DNA from: Prochlorococcus sp. AG-424-E18
Lineage (GTDB): Bacteria; Cyanobacteriota; Cyanobacteriia; PCC-6307; Cyanobiaceae
Length of the DNA stretch: 60,095 nucleotides
NCBI GenBank assembly: GCA_003210155.1
Contig: QCNC01000006.1
Coordinates: 1 to 60,095, forward strand
Direction of reading: 5' to 3'
A program made the translations under genes and the position numbers. The notes beneath the pieces were generated by a model, which was given only the letters and a program-made list of their open reading frames with translations, was not told the DNA's origin and made no database searches. Positions 1-9,275 of the stretch are shown in pieces; position 1 is the stretch's first letter, and every line of letters begins with the position of its first letter.

Positions 1-146
<146 letters not shown>

Positions 147-147
<1 letters not shown>

Positions 148-1061
148 TGAAATTAAAAATATATAAAAATTTATTTATTTATTTTTTATTATTTACACCA
201 ATATCTCTTGGTGTTATTTCCTGTTCTGGAAATAATAAATCTATTTCAAAATTTAAAGAGGAAATAACTTCAGATTTCATACCTCCTATTACAGCTGTTG
301 CCGCACTTGGTCAACTTTCTCCTTCGGGAGAGATTAGACAATTGGCAGCTCCAATAAGTCAGTTTGGCACTTCCCCTCGAATTGTCGAAATTTTAGTAAA
401 TGAAGGTGATTTCGTAAAAAAAGGTGATATTCTTGCAATCTTTGAAAATGGAGAAAAATTAATCGCTGATCTTGAAAGGAACGAAAATCTAATTAATACT
501 ATCAACAAAGAAATTACCCTAAAGAAAGATCAAATTCAAAGGTATAAGTTGGCTTTGAATAAAGATGTATATTCTTTTGTAGATTTTTCACAGAGAAAAG
601 ATGAATTATTAAAATTGCAAAAACAGAAAATAAACCTTATCGGAGATCAAAAAAACATCAAGATAGATCTATTCAATTCAAAACTAAGGAGTCCAATCGA
701 TGGTTTTATCCTTGGAATAAACACGAGAGTTGGTGAAAGGCCCCAAAATGAAGGGATTTTGGATATTGGTTCTAGTCAAAAAATGGAAGCTTTGATTGAG
801 GTTTATGAATCTGACATCGATAGGGTCTTTATCTCTCAGAATGTTGAATTGAGCAGTGAGAATGGCGGTTTTCAAAAAAATCTTAAGGGAAAGGTAATTA
901 GGATTAGTCCTCAGGTAAAACAAAGAAAAGTTCTATCGACTGATCCAACAGGGGATGCTGATTCACGAATTATCGAGGTACTAGTAAAACTAGATCAAGA
1001 TTCTATAGATATCGTTCAAAAATATGCAGGAATGAAAGTGATTGCAAAATTTATTCCCTAA
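147..1061 (+). CDS. devB: DevB-like membrane fusion (HlyD family) subunit of an ABC exporter
   Basis: Periplasmic adaptor of a DevBCA-type exporter (304 aa). Residues 8-25 are a hydrophobic signal ending in VIS before C26, which fits a lipobox, so it may be a lipoprotein. The two half-lipoyl motifs typical of HlyD proteins are at about 84-99 (EGDFVKKGD) and 181-191 (RSPIDGFILGI). The charged segment between them (about 103-178) looks like the usual hairpin coiled coil. It is followed with a one-base TAATG overlap by the permease and then the ATPase, so the three form an operon. DevBCA exports envelope glycolipids in heterocyst-forming cyanobacteria; the substrate in a unicellular picocyanobacterium cannot be told from sequence. 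Confidence 0.88.
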
Positions 1062-2233
1062 TGAGTTTTTCTTTTTTAAAATTTAGAAAAATACCATTAG
1101 CTTGGTTGTTATTAACTAGGCAACCATTAAGGTTAGCAGTTGCCATAGCTGGAATAAGTTTTGCAGGGATTTTGATGTTTATGCAATTAGGTTTTAGAGA
1201 TGGTTTATTTGACACGAGCGTAACTATTCATAAACTTCTAGATGCCGATCTTGTTTTGATAAGCCCCAGATCAAAAAGTTCTATAAGCATGAGTGGATTC
1301 CCAAAAAGAAGATTAATTCAAACTCTCGCTATAGAGGATGTTGAAAAAACTGCTCCCGTTAATCTAAATTATTTACTTTGGAGAAATCCCGAAAACCTTA
1401 AAACTAGATCAATACTTGCATTAGGTTTTAATCCCTCCGATTCACTTCTTTTAGATGAGGGATTCTCAAAGAAAGCTTATAAATTGAGAAATCCATCAAG
1501 AGTTCTTTTTGACAAACTATCTAGACCTGAATTTGGACCGATTGAAGAATGGTTCTTATCTGAAAAAAAAGTTGAGACTGAGGTTGCTGGTAAAAGAGTA
1601 ATTGTTGAGGGCCTTGTGGAGTTGGGACCATCTTTTGGCGCGGATGGGAATTTGATAACTAGTCGAGAAACCTTCTTAAGACTTTTTCCTGCTAATCCTC
1701 CTGGTAGTATAGAAATTGGTTTGGTAAAGCTAAAAAAAGGATCTGAACCTGAATTGATTTCAAGAATTTTAAATAACTCACTTCCAAATGATGTTAGGGT
1801 TCTTACAAAAAATCAATTTATAGAATTTGAGAAGAATTATTGGAAAAATAGTACTGCAATAGGTTTTATATTTAGTTTGGGAGCATTGATGGGTTTCGTT
1901 GTAGGGTGTGTGGTTGTTTATCAAATTCTTTATAGTGACGTTACAGATCACCTCCCAGAGTACGCCACCTTGTTGGCAATGGGTTATAGACTTAAGTCCC
2001 TTTTCTTTGTTGTAGCTAGAGAGGGGTTTTTGTTGGCATTGTTTGGTTATTTACCTGCTTATTTCTCTGGTCAAATACTTTATTCAGTTATAAGAAGTTC
2101 TACTAAACTCCCAATAATAATGGATGCAGACAAAACTATTTTAATCTTCGTATTAGTTTTAGTTATGTGTATGGGGTCCGCCGCTGTTGCGATGCGTAAA
2201 TTAGTTGACGCTGATCCTGCCGAAATTTTTTAA
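1061..2233 (+). CDS. devC: DevC-like ABC exporter permease (MacB/FtsX type)
   Basis: Inner-membrane permease of 390 aa. The topology is MacB/FtsX-like: one membrane helix near the N-terminus (about 24-46), a large extracytoplasmic domain (about 47-265), then three helices at about 269-291, 315-340 and 358-380. The ATG shares its A with the stop of devB, and the ATPase begins 12 bases after its stop. Together these support a tripartite exporter with DevB and DevA. DevC family members are usually about 385-390 aa, so the gene looks complete. Substrate unknown. Confidence 0.88.
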   Translation: MSFSFLKFRKIPLAWLLLTRQPLRLAVAIAGISFAGILMFMQLGFRDGLFDTSVTIHKLLDADLVLISPRSKSSISMSGFPKRRLIQTLAIEDVEKTAPVNLNYLLWRNPENLKTRSILALGFNPSDSLLLDEGFSKKAYKLRNPSRVLFDKLSRPEFGPIEEWFLSEKKVETEVAGKRVIVEGLVELGPSFGADGNLITSRETFLRLFPANPPGSIEIGLVKLKKGSEPELISRILNNSLPNDVRVLTKNQFIEFEKNYWKNSTAIGFIFSLGALMGFVVGCVVVYQILYSDVTDHLPEYATLLAMGYRLKSLFFVVAREGFLLALFGYLPAYFSGQILYSVIRSSTKLPIIMDADKTILIFVLVLVMCMGSAAVAMRKLVDADPAEIF

Positions 2234-2245
2234 CAAAGAAGATAA

Positions 2246-2974
2246 ATGGTTAAAGCTAATAAAACAAAAAGTAATTTTAAAAACCTTAAAACAGTCTCAA
2301 TAAATAATTTGAGTCACTTTTATGGAAAAAATGAGAATAAAAAACAAGTTCTTAATGACGTTAATTTAAATATTGATAAAGGAGAGTTGGTTCTTTTGAA
2401 AGGACCTTCTGGATGTGGTAAAACAACTCTTTTAACATTAATTGGTGCCTTGAGAACCTGTCAAAGTGGAGATTTAACTGTATTAGATAGTCAGTTAAAT
2501 GGAGCATCAAGGAAAACTCGTCAGATTCTTAGAAGAAGTATTGGCATGATTTTTCAAGGTCACAATCTTCTGAGATGTTTAACAGCAGAACAAAATGTCC
2601 AGATGGGCGCCGATTTAATAAAAGGTTTAACATATTTGCAAAGACGTGAAATAGCACGGAATTGGTTGTCAGCAGTAGGATTAGAAGATCATCATAAAAA
2701 GTTGCCAAATGACTTATCTGGTGGGCAGAAACAAAGAGTAGCAATTGCTCGAGCTTTATCTGCAAACCCAAAACTTTTATTAGCTGATGAGCCCACTTCT
2801 GCTTTAGATAGCGTCACAGGAAGAGAAATAGTAACCCTATTAAGGAAACTAGCAAAAGAGCAAAATTGTTCTGTACTTATGGTGACGCATGATCCAAGAA
2901 TTTCTGATATGGCTGATAGGATATTAAATATGGAAGATGGTAAAATATATAGTGCTCATAGTGAGCTAATATAA
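2246..2974 (+). CDS. devA: DevA-like ABC exporter ATP-binding protein
   Basis: ATPase of the DevBCA-type exporter (242 aa). Walker A GPSGCGKT is at 53-60, signature LSGGQ at 157-161, Walker B with LLLADE at about 177-182, and the H-loop histidine is in MVTHD near 215. It belongs to the LolD/MacB-like group of ATPases that pair with FtsX-type permeases, in agreement with the upstream devC. It is the last gene of the exporter operon; the next gene, a 49-aa protein, starts 18 bases after its stop. Confidence 0.9.
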   Translation: MVKANKTKSNFKNLKTVSINNLSHFYGKNENKKQVLNDVNLNIDKGELVLLKGPSGCGKTTLLTLIGALRTCQSGDLTVLDSQLNGASRKTRQILRRSIGMIFQGHNLLRCLTAEQNVQMGADLIKGLTYLQRREIARNWLSAVGLEDHHKKLPNDLSGGQKQRVAIARALSANPKLLLADEPTSALDSVTGREIVTLLRKLAKEQNCSVLMVTHDPRISDMADRILNMEDGKIYSAHSELI

Positions 2975-2992
2975 TTAAAAGTTAAAAATTTT

Positions 2993-3142
2993 ATGTCTAA
3001 GAGAAGGAATCTAAAAAAAGAAAAGCAGGAACGTAATAGAGCCTATGCTAGAAAATTCAAAAAAAGGAAATTAAGAACTGATGGAAGACCTGATGGTGGA
3101 AACGTTACAGGTACAGCAAATAACGGCGGTGCAGCTGATTAG
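2993..3142 (+). CDS. Small basic protein, 49 aa, unknown function
   Basis: An ATG at 2993 opens 49 codons ending in TAG at 3140-3142. The product starts MSKRRNLKKEKQERN and has a strongly basic N-terminal two thirds (about 20 Arg/Lys in the first 32 residues), followed by a Gly/Asn/Thr/Ala-rich tail ending GGAAD. The polarised composition with no membrane segment suggests an RNA- or ribosome-associated peptide, but that is inference. It lies just downstream of devA on the same strand. Similar short basic proteins are, to my knowledge, conserved in cyanobacteria without an assigned role. Confidence 0.7.
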   Translation: MSKRRNLKKEKQERNRAYARKFKKRKLRTDGRPDGGNVTGTANNGGAAD

Positions 3143-3203
3143 GGAATATCTTTTATTTTTATATTTTGGAGTTCAATATATTATGCAAATTTAAGACATA
3201 ATC

Positions 3204-4115
3204 ATGAATGTAAGTATAGTTATACCGACTTACAATAGATTACCTATACTAGAGAAATGTCTATTTGCGCTTGAGAATCAAAAATTAAATACAAATATAA
3301 GTAATTATGAAGTAATAGTAGTTGATGATGGATCAACTGATGGGACACCCTCATGGATAAATAAAAACAAAGCTAATCTCCCACACGTTGTACTTTTTCA
3401 GCAAGAACATGGAGGGCCTGCACTTGGAAGAAATCTGGGAGTAATTAAATCAAAATATGAAATTGTTATATTCATTGATAGTGATCTTATTGTTTTAGAC
3501 AATTTTATAAATTGCCATGTAGAAAAATTACTTGCCTTTTGGAGAAAAAATGATAAAAAATGTTTTACCTATGGCTCGGTAGTAAATACATCTAATTTTC
3601 TAAATCCTCAGAGTGAAAAACATAAAATAATAGACACTTCTTTTGCATACTTTGCTACTGGGAATGTAGCGATATCAAAAGAATTGATTTTAAGAGTGGG
3701 ATTATTTGATACTTCTTTTAGTCTTTACGGTTGGGAGGATTTAGAACTTGGAGAAAGATTAAAAAAAATTGGTACAAAATTAATTAAATGCCCAAATGCA
3801 GTAGGTTTTCATTGGCATCCGGCATTTAATTGCGAGCAAATAGATTCATTAATAGCTCAAGAAAAAGAGAGGGCAAAAATGGCTTTAGTGTTTTATAAGA
3901 AACACCCAAATTTAAGGGTCAGATTTATGATTCAATTAACTCCTCTCCATAAATTACTTTGGCAAATTCTTTGCTTGGGAGGACTAATCAGTGTTGATAG
4001 AATCCTTCCTCTATTAAGATTCCTAGTAAATATAAGAAGAAATAGACTTGCACTTGAAATACTTAGGATCCCTCTAAATATGATTTACATTAAACAGTTA
4101 ACCAAATCAAAATAA
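3204..4115 (+). CDS. Family 2 glycosyltransferase
   Basis: A GT-A fold, GT2-family transferase of 303 aa. The N-terminus MNVSIVIPTYNR is the classic GT2 opening. The nucleotide-sugar motif VVDDGSTDGT is at about 39-48 and the metal-binding DSD is at 92-94. A later GWEDLELGERL near residue 190 carries the acidic catalytic-base motif. The C-terminus is basic with a hydrophobic stretch, suggesting membrane association. Acceptor and sugar are unknown; a role in envelope polysaccharide or glycolipid synthesis would fit the nearby exporter, but this is inference. Confidence 0.88.
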   Translation: MNVSIVIPTYNRLPILEKCLFALENQKLNTNISNYEVIVVDDGSTDGTPSWINKNKANLPHVVLFQQEHGGPALGRNLGVIKSKYEIVIFIDSDLIVLDNFINCHVEKLLAFWRKNDKKCFTYGSVVNTSNFLNPQSEKHKIIDTSFAYFATGNVAISKELILRVGLFDTSFSLYGWEDLELGERLKKIGTKLIKCPNAVGFHWHPAFNCEQIDSLIAQEKERAKMALVFYKKHPNLRVRFMIQLTPLHKLLWQILCLGGLISVDRILPLLRFLVNIRRNRLALEILRIPLNMIYIKQLTKSK

Positions 4116-4168
4116 AAAACTTTTAGAAATACACATCACTTGCTAATATAGTTGAAATAAACTTCACA

Positions 4169-4232
4169 CATCTGACAGTTTCGGGTGAATTATTAATACT
4201 AATTCCCCGTCAGATGGAGGCTAACCCGAAAC
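4169..4232 (+). promoter_or_regulatory. rpsB leader: predicted H-type pseudoknot with nested hairpin
   Basis: Three perfect helices can be read directly. P1 is CATCTGAC (4169-4176) with GTCAGATG (4209-4216). P2 is GTTTCGGGT (4178-4186) with ACCCGAAAC (4224-4232). P3 is GAATTA (4187-4192) with TAATTC (4200-4205), a 7-nt loop. P1 and P2 interleave, so together they make an H-type pseudoknot, with P3 nested in its long loop. A GGAGG at 4217-4221 lies in the loop between the P1 and P2 3' strands, 23 bases before the rpsB ATG at 4245. Feedback control of rpsB-tsf by S2 through a structured leader is known in E. coli; the same role here is inference. Confidence 0.75.
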
Positions 4233-4244
4233 CCTTTTTAAATT

Positions 4245-4949
4245 ATGGCTGTTGTATCACTATCAGAAATGATGGAAGCTGGTGCTCATTTTGGGCATCA
4301 AACTAGACGTTGGAATCCCAAGATGTCTAAGTATATATATTGCGCGAGAAATGGAGTTCATATTATTGATCTTGTAAAAACAGCATTGTGTATGAACAAT
4401 GCATATAAATGGACGAGAAACGCTGCAAAAAGCGGTAAACGTTTCCTATTTGTTGGTACAAAAAAACAAGCATCAGATGTAGTAGCTCAGGAAGCTACAC
4501 GCTGTGGAGCTGCATATGTAAACCAAAGATGGCTTGGAGGGATGTTGACTAATTGGACAACAATGAAAGCTAGGATTGAAAGATTAAAGGATCTAGAAAG
4601 AATGGAAAGTAGTGGTTCAATAGCAATGAGGCCCAAAAAAGAAGCTGCAGTATTAAGGAGAGAACTTGAAAGATTACAAAAATACTTAGGTGGACTTAAG
4701 GGTATGAGAAGATTACCAGATGTAGTCGTATTGGTTGATCAGAGAAGAGAATCTAATGCAGTATTAGAAGCTAGAAAATTAGACATCTCATTGGTATCTA
4801 TGTTGGATACAAATTGCGATCCGGATTTGTGCGAAGTTCCAATACCTTGTAACGATGATGCCGTTAGATCTGTGCAACTTATTCTAGGAAGACTTGCAGA
4901 TGCCATAAATGAGGGTAGAAAGGGCTCTAATGCCGAAAGAAAAAATTAA
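4245..4949 (+). CDS. rpsB: 30S ribosomal protein S2
   Basis: S2 of 234 aa, complete. It starts [27 protein letters not shown] and contains the S2 signature around [10 protein letters not shown] and [12 protein letters not shown]2 binds the head-platform junction of the small subunit and is a late assembly protein. The gene is followed by tsf after 43 bases, the usual bacterial rpsB-tsf order. A strongly structured leader precedes it (4169-4232), and no good Shine-Dalgarno sequence sits at normal spacing before the ATG, so initiation may depend on that structure. Confidence 0.98.
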   Translation: MAVVSLSEMMEAGAHFGHQTRRWNPKMSKYIYCARNGVHIIDLVKTALCMNNAYKWTRNAAKSGKRFLFVGTKKQASDVVAQEATRCGAAYVNQRWLGGMLTNWTTMKARIERLKDLERMESSGSIAMRPKKEAAVLRRELERLQKYLGGLKGMRRLPDVVVLVDQRRESNAVLEARKLDISLVSMLDTNCDPDLCEVPIPCNDDAVRSVQLILGRLADAINEGRKGSNAERKN

Positions 4950-4992
4950 ATTCTAATTTAAACCTATTATTCACTATTTTTTATTACTTCAA

Positions 4993-5649
4993 ATGGGAAA
5001 CATTACAGCAAAACTTGTAAAAGATCTTAGAGACAAAACTGGCGCAGGAATGATGGACTGCAAAAAAGCACTCAATGAAACTGAAGGAAATTCAGATAAA
5101 GCTTTGGAATGGTTAAGAAAGAAAGGCATAGCAAGTGCTGAAAAGAAATCGGGAAGAGTAGCGGCAGAAGGGGCAATTGGTAGTTATATACATACTGGAT
5201 CAAGAGTCGGTGTTTTACTAGAGTTAAATTGTGAAACTGATTTCGTTGCTAGAGGTGATATATTCCAATCTCTTTTGAAGGATGTCTCAATGCAAGTAGC
5301 TGCATGCCCAAATGTTGAGTATGTATCAATTGATGAAATACCAGAAGATGTGGTGGAAAAAGAAAAGCAGATTGAAATGGGTAGGGATGATTTATCTGGA
5401 AAACCAGAACAAATTAAAGAAAAAATAGTTGAAGGGAGAATAGCAAAAAGACTTAATGAACTTGTTTTGCTTTCACAACCCTACATTAAAGATAGTTCTC
5501 TAACAGTTGAGGATCTTGTAAAACAAGCAGCTGCAAAAATTGGGGAAAATATCAAAGTAAGACGCTTTACAAGATATACATTGGGTGAAGGTATCGAAAA
5601 AAATCAGATGGACTTTGCTGAAGAGGTCGCATCAATGCAAACAAACTAG
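4993..5649 (+). CDS. tsf: Translation elongation factor Ts
   Basis: EF-Ts (218 aa), the nucleotide exchange factor of EF-Tu. The N-terminal UBA-like domain (about 1-50) contains the family hallmark [16 protein letters not shown]. The core carries [11 protein letters not shown] (around residue 80), which contacts EF-Tu. It is a short, single-core-domain form, as in other cyanobacteria, compared with about 283 aa in E. coli. It is probably co-transcribed with rpsB. Its 3' end may overlap an open frame of the following gene. Confidence 0.97.
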   Translation: MGNITAKLVKDLRDKTGAGMMDCKKALNETEGNSDKALEWLRKKGIASAEKKSGRVAAEGAIGSYIHTGSRVGVLLELNCETDFVARGDIFQSLLKDVSMQVAACPNVEYVSIDEIPEDVVEKEKQIEMGRDDLSGKPEQIKEKIVEGRIAKRLNELVLLSQPYIKDSSLTVEDLVKQAAAKIGENIKVRRFTRYTLGEGIEKNQMDFAEEVASMQTN

Positions 5650-5653
5650 TCAC

Positions 5654-6739
5654 TTGAATGATTTGAACAATTTCAATAATTACATATATTCAGAAAAAAT
5701 TAATGCTCAATTAGAGAGAGCAGACATACAAAAAAGAATATTAACTAAAAATATTTATAGGGAATATGAACTTTATCTCAATTTAGTAAGAGATCTACTT
5801 TTCATCTCTGTAGAAAAAGGCCTTAATCAAATATATACTTATCCAACAAATAATGATAAATTCTTAAATGAAAATGAATTCTATAGTCTTTTTGAGAAAA
5901 AAATAAGTAAATTATTATTTACAAATTTACCCTTTTTAACAATAGAACAATTAAAGATAAATGAAATTGAAAAAAACATAAAAAAGGAAATTATTTTTAA
6001 AAGTTTTGGTGGTTCGGTAAAAATAAAGGATGATCAAAAAGATAAATTTCAATATGAGGATAGTTTTCAAGTAGAAGAGCCTATTCAGATCCATATTAAT
6101 AAAGATATTTCTAATAATTCTGAATATTATCAAGCTCATAATTATGAGAAATTTGTATCAATTGATTTAGATAATAACGACCATAATAATTATTTATCTA
6201 AAAATAATATTTTTGAAAATTTGGGAGTTGAAAAACAATTTATATCCTCCCTACTTGAATTAATAGGTGAAGAAAAGGTGATAAAACAAGGATATCCAGA
6301 AAAAGAAAATATTAATCAAATGAATAATTTACCAAAAACCCAGATTCTTAATAATTTTGATTTAATAGATAAGTCATTGGAAAATTTACTATTGAATCTT
6401 TCATATGATATTAACCAAGAATTATTCAAGGCAAATCTAATAAAGAAGATGATATCTAAAGATTCCTTTGATTACTTAGTAGGCAAAAATTTTATGATAA
6501 AACATCCATATCCTTTTGTTATTAATTTCGAATTAAACTTAAATCGGTCATCATTAACCGGCAATAATTTTCCAGGAATTATTTTCTTCAATATATCTAC
6601 TGTTGAGTTAGAGTTTAAAAATTTAAATCTTTCTATTCAAAGGAACAAAATAAATGAGTTAAAAAATCAATTTCAGCGTTTGATTAAAAAAGAGACATAT
6701 TGGAGGCAAAAAGAAAAAACTTTGAATAAGATACACTGA
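5654..6739 (+). CDS. Hypothetical protein, low-complexity, between tsf and recG
   Basis: About 361 aa, rich in Asn, Lys, Ile and Glu, with no recognised motif. The frame is open back to an ATG at 5585 inside tsf, but an overlap of that size is unlikely. The best start just past tsf is the TTG at 5654 (or the TTG at 5663), giving a product that begins MNDLNNFNNYIYS or similar. The N-terminal 100 residues and C-terminal 100 residues look more structured; the middle (about 120-230) is low complexity and probably disordered. It lies between tsf and recG on the same strand. Function not recognised. Confidence 0.75.
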   Translation: MNDLNNFNNYIYSEKINAQLERADIQKRILTKNIYREYELYLNLVRDLLFISVEKGLNQIYTYPTNNDKFLNENEFYSLFEKKISKLLFTNLPFLTIEQLKINEIEKNIKKEIIFKSFGGSVKIKDDQKDKFQYEDSFQVEEPIQIHINKDISNNSEYYQAHNYEKFVSIDLDNNDHNNYLSKNNIFENLGVEKQFISSLLELIGEEKVIKQGYPEKENINQMNNLPKTQILNNFDLIDKSLENLLLNLSYDINQELFKANLIKKMISKDSFDYLVGKNFMIKHPYPFVINFELNLNRSSLTGNNFPGIIFFNISTVELEFKNLNLSIQRNKINELKNQFQRLIKKETYWRQKEKTLNKIH

Positions 6740-6761
6740 AAAAATAAATCTTTTTTCAAAT

Positions 6762-9218
6762 GTGACTATTGGCAGTAATAATAATAAATTAATTAAAGAT
6801 TGGATAAGACCTCTTCAAAAATCTCTTACTATTGAAACTGAAAACAAATTTATTAATACTCTAGGTAGAGAAAAATTTTTTAATGATTATTTGCATGAAT
6901 CACTAAAAAGACTAGATAATCTAAATCTCTCAGACGAATATGTAAGGGTATTTTATGAATTTTCTAAAAAATATAATGAATATAATAAATTAGATGAAAA
7001 TCAAAGAAAAAGGTTAGTAATAGATACAAGAAAAAATCTTTATAAACTTGGTAAAACTCTAGAAATAGAAAGTTCTAATAATATTTCTAATAATGTTTTT
7101 CTGAATAAAGCTGATTCAAGTTTGTCTTTTGATTCAGATATTTCGTTAATAAAAAATGTGGGAAAAGTTTATAAAAATAAGCTCAATGAATTAGGGATAT
7201 TTCATATAAAAGATCTAATTAATTATTTCCCACGAACATATTTAGACTATACGAATAGAGTCAAGATAATAAATTTAAAACCAGATAATTTATACACGTG
7301 CATTGCAAACGTTAAAAGATTTTATATTCATAAGAGTAAAAAAAATAGTAATTTATCAATAATGAATATTGTGGTTTTTGATGAAACGTCTTCAATAAAG
7401 GTTACAAAATTTTTTTTAGGAAGAAGATTTAGATCTTACTCCTTCTTCACATCACAAAAATCTTTGTATACTACTGGGACCAAATTAGCAATTTCCGGTA
7501 AGGTTAAATTGACAGAGTATGGCAAAACTTTTGTAGATCCTCAGATTGAAATTCTTAAGGACAACAATGATAATTTTAATTTCTCAGGCAAAATATTACC
7601 CTTGTATTCATTAGGTGAAGCATTATCAAATATGAGTTTTATAAAACTTATGAAAAAGGTACTAATTTATGCAAAGCAATATCCAGAAATTTTAAATAAA
7701 AAACAACTTGATTCATTATCTTTATTATCAAAAGGAGAGTCGTTGATTAATATTCATTTTCCACTAACTCAACAGGCACTTAATGAGTCAAAAAAACGTT
7801 TGGTTTTTGATGAGTTATTCCTACTTCAAATAAAGTTCCTACTTAGAAAAAGAAAGACGAATAAAAATTTAACTTCCCAACAATTACCTCAGAAGAAATC
7901 TTTATTAAAAGAATTTTTAAATACTTTTCCTTTTGAATTAACAAAATCTCAAGAAAATGTTTTAAATGAAATTAAGAAAGATTTATCTAATCCCGTCCCA
8001 ATGTCTAGATTACTTCAGGGAGATGTGGGAAGTGGTAAAACCATAATTGCAATAGCCTCTCTTTTGCTTGTCATTGAAAAAAACCTGCAAGGTGCATTTA
8101 TGGTTCCAACTGAGGTATTGGCAGAACAGCATTATAAAAATTTATTAAAATATTTGAACCCCCTTTTGGTTTCTGTTGAACTACTTACTGGGAATACGCC
8201 TCAAAAAAAGAGAAAGGAAATTTTCTCTAATTTGAACAATGGATTAGTTGATATCCTCGTAGGTACTCATGCATTATTTGAGGATAAAGTCATCTTTAAT
8301 GCATTAGGCATGGTCGTAATTGATGAACAACATAGATTTGGAGTTACTCAAAGAAATAGATTACTAAATAAAGGAGAAAATACTAACTTGTTATCAATGA
8401 CAGCAACACCAATTCCAAGAACTCTAGCGCTTTCTATTTATGGTGATTTAGATGTGAGTCAAATTACAGAACTACCTCCTGGGAGAGTTCCAATAACAAC
8501 AAAAATAATTTCAGAAGACGATTTAACTAACTTGTTCAAGATTGTTGAAGATGAGATCAATAAAGGAAAGCAAGCTTATGTTATTTTGCCACTTATAGAA
8601 GATTCAGAAAAAATGAATTTAAGCTCCGCAAAGAAAACATTCAAACATTTATCAGAAGAGGTCTTTTTTAACAAAAAAGTTGGATTATTACATGGCAAAT
8701 TAAGTTCACAAGAAAAGAATGAAGTAATTAATTCTTTTTTAAAGAATGAAATTAATATATTGGTTTCAACCACAGTAATTGAGGTTGGCATTGATGTACC
8801 TAATGCCACAATTATGATTATTTATAATTCAGACAGATTTGGTTTATCCCAGCTACATCAATTAAGAGGGAGAGTTGGTAGAGGATCAACAAAATCTTTT
8901 TGTTATCTGGTAACTCCCGATAAAAATGGATTAGAAAATAAACGACTTTGTGTTTTGCAAAAATCTAATGATGGCTTTTATATCGCTGAAAAAGACTTGG
9001 AGCTTAGAGGACCAGGCCAGATTTTAGGATATAGACAATCCGGATTGCCAGATTTTGTACTGGACAATTTACCTAATAATAAATTTATTATTGACAAGGC
9101 TCGTGAAGAGGCTATTAAGGTTCTTAGTGATGATCCTGATTTGAAAGAAAATATTGTTTTAAGGAATATACTTATTGATAATTCTGATAATAAATTCATT
9201 CATGATTTCTTAAATTGA
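6762..9218 (+). CDS. recG: ATP-dependent DNA helicase RecG
   Basis: A superfamily 2 helicase that reverses stalled replication forks and branch-migrates Holliday junctions. It starts at GTG 6762; the overlapping ATG at 6760 runs straight into a stop. The protein is 818 aa, longer than E. coli RecG (693 aa) because of an N-terminal extension of about 130 residues, as is common in cyanobacteria. The wedge/OB domain precedes the helicase core. The core has motif I GDVGSGKT, a DEQH box, motif III SMTATP, and the C-terminal RecG signature including LRGRVGRG and ELRGPGQILG. Confidence 0.96.
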   Translation: MTIGSNNNKLIKDWIRPLQKSLTIETENKFINTLGREKFFNDYLHESLKRLDNLNLSDEYVRVFYEFSKKYNEYNKLDENQRKRLVIDTRKNLYKLGKTLEIESSNNISNNVFLNKADSSLSFDSDISLIKNVGKVYKNKLNELGIFHIKDLINYFPRTYLDYTNRVKIINLKPDNLYTCIANVKRFYIHKSKKNSNLSIMNIVVFDETSSIKVTKFFLGRRFRSYSFFTSQKSLYTTGTKLAISGKVKLTEYGKTFVDPQIEILKDNNDNFNFSGKILPLYSLGEALSNMSFIKLMKKVLIYAKQYPEILNKKQLDSLSLLSKGESLINIHFPLTQQALNESKKRLVFDELFLLQIKFLLRKRKTNKNLTSQQLPQKKSLLKEFLNTFPFELTKSQENVLNEIKKDLSNPVPMSRLLQGDVGSGKTIIAIASLLLVIEKNLQGAFMVPTEVLAEQHYKNLLKYLNPLLVSVELLTGNTPQKKRKEIFSNLNNGLVDILVGTHALFEDKVIFNALGMVVIDEQHRFGVTQRNRLLNKGENTNLLSMTATPIPRTLALSIYGDLDVSQITELPPGRVPITTKIISEDDLTNLFKIVEDEINKGKQAYVILPLIEDSEKMNLSSAKKTFKHLSEEVFFNKKVGLLHGKLSSQEKNEVINSFLKNEINILVSTTVIEVGIDVPNATIMIIYNSDRFGLSQLHQLRGRVGRGSTKSFCYLVTPDKNGLENKRLCVLQKSNDGFYIAEKDLELRGPGQILGYRQSGLPDFVLDNLPNNKFIIDKAREEAIKVLSDDPDLKENIVLRNILIDNSDNKFIHDFLN

Positions 9219-9275
9219 AAACTTTCATTGTAATTTTTGATATATATGCCACTATAAATCAATTGTACATTTCAA

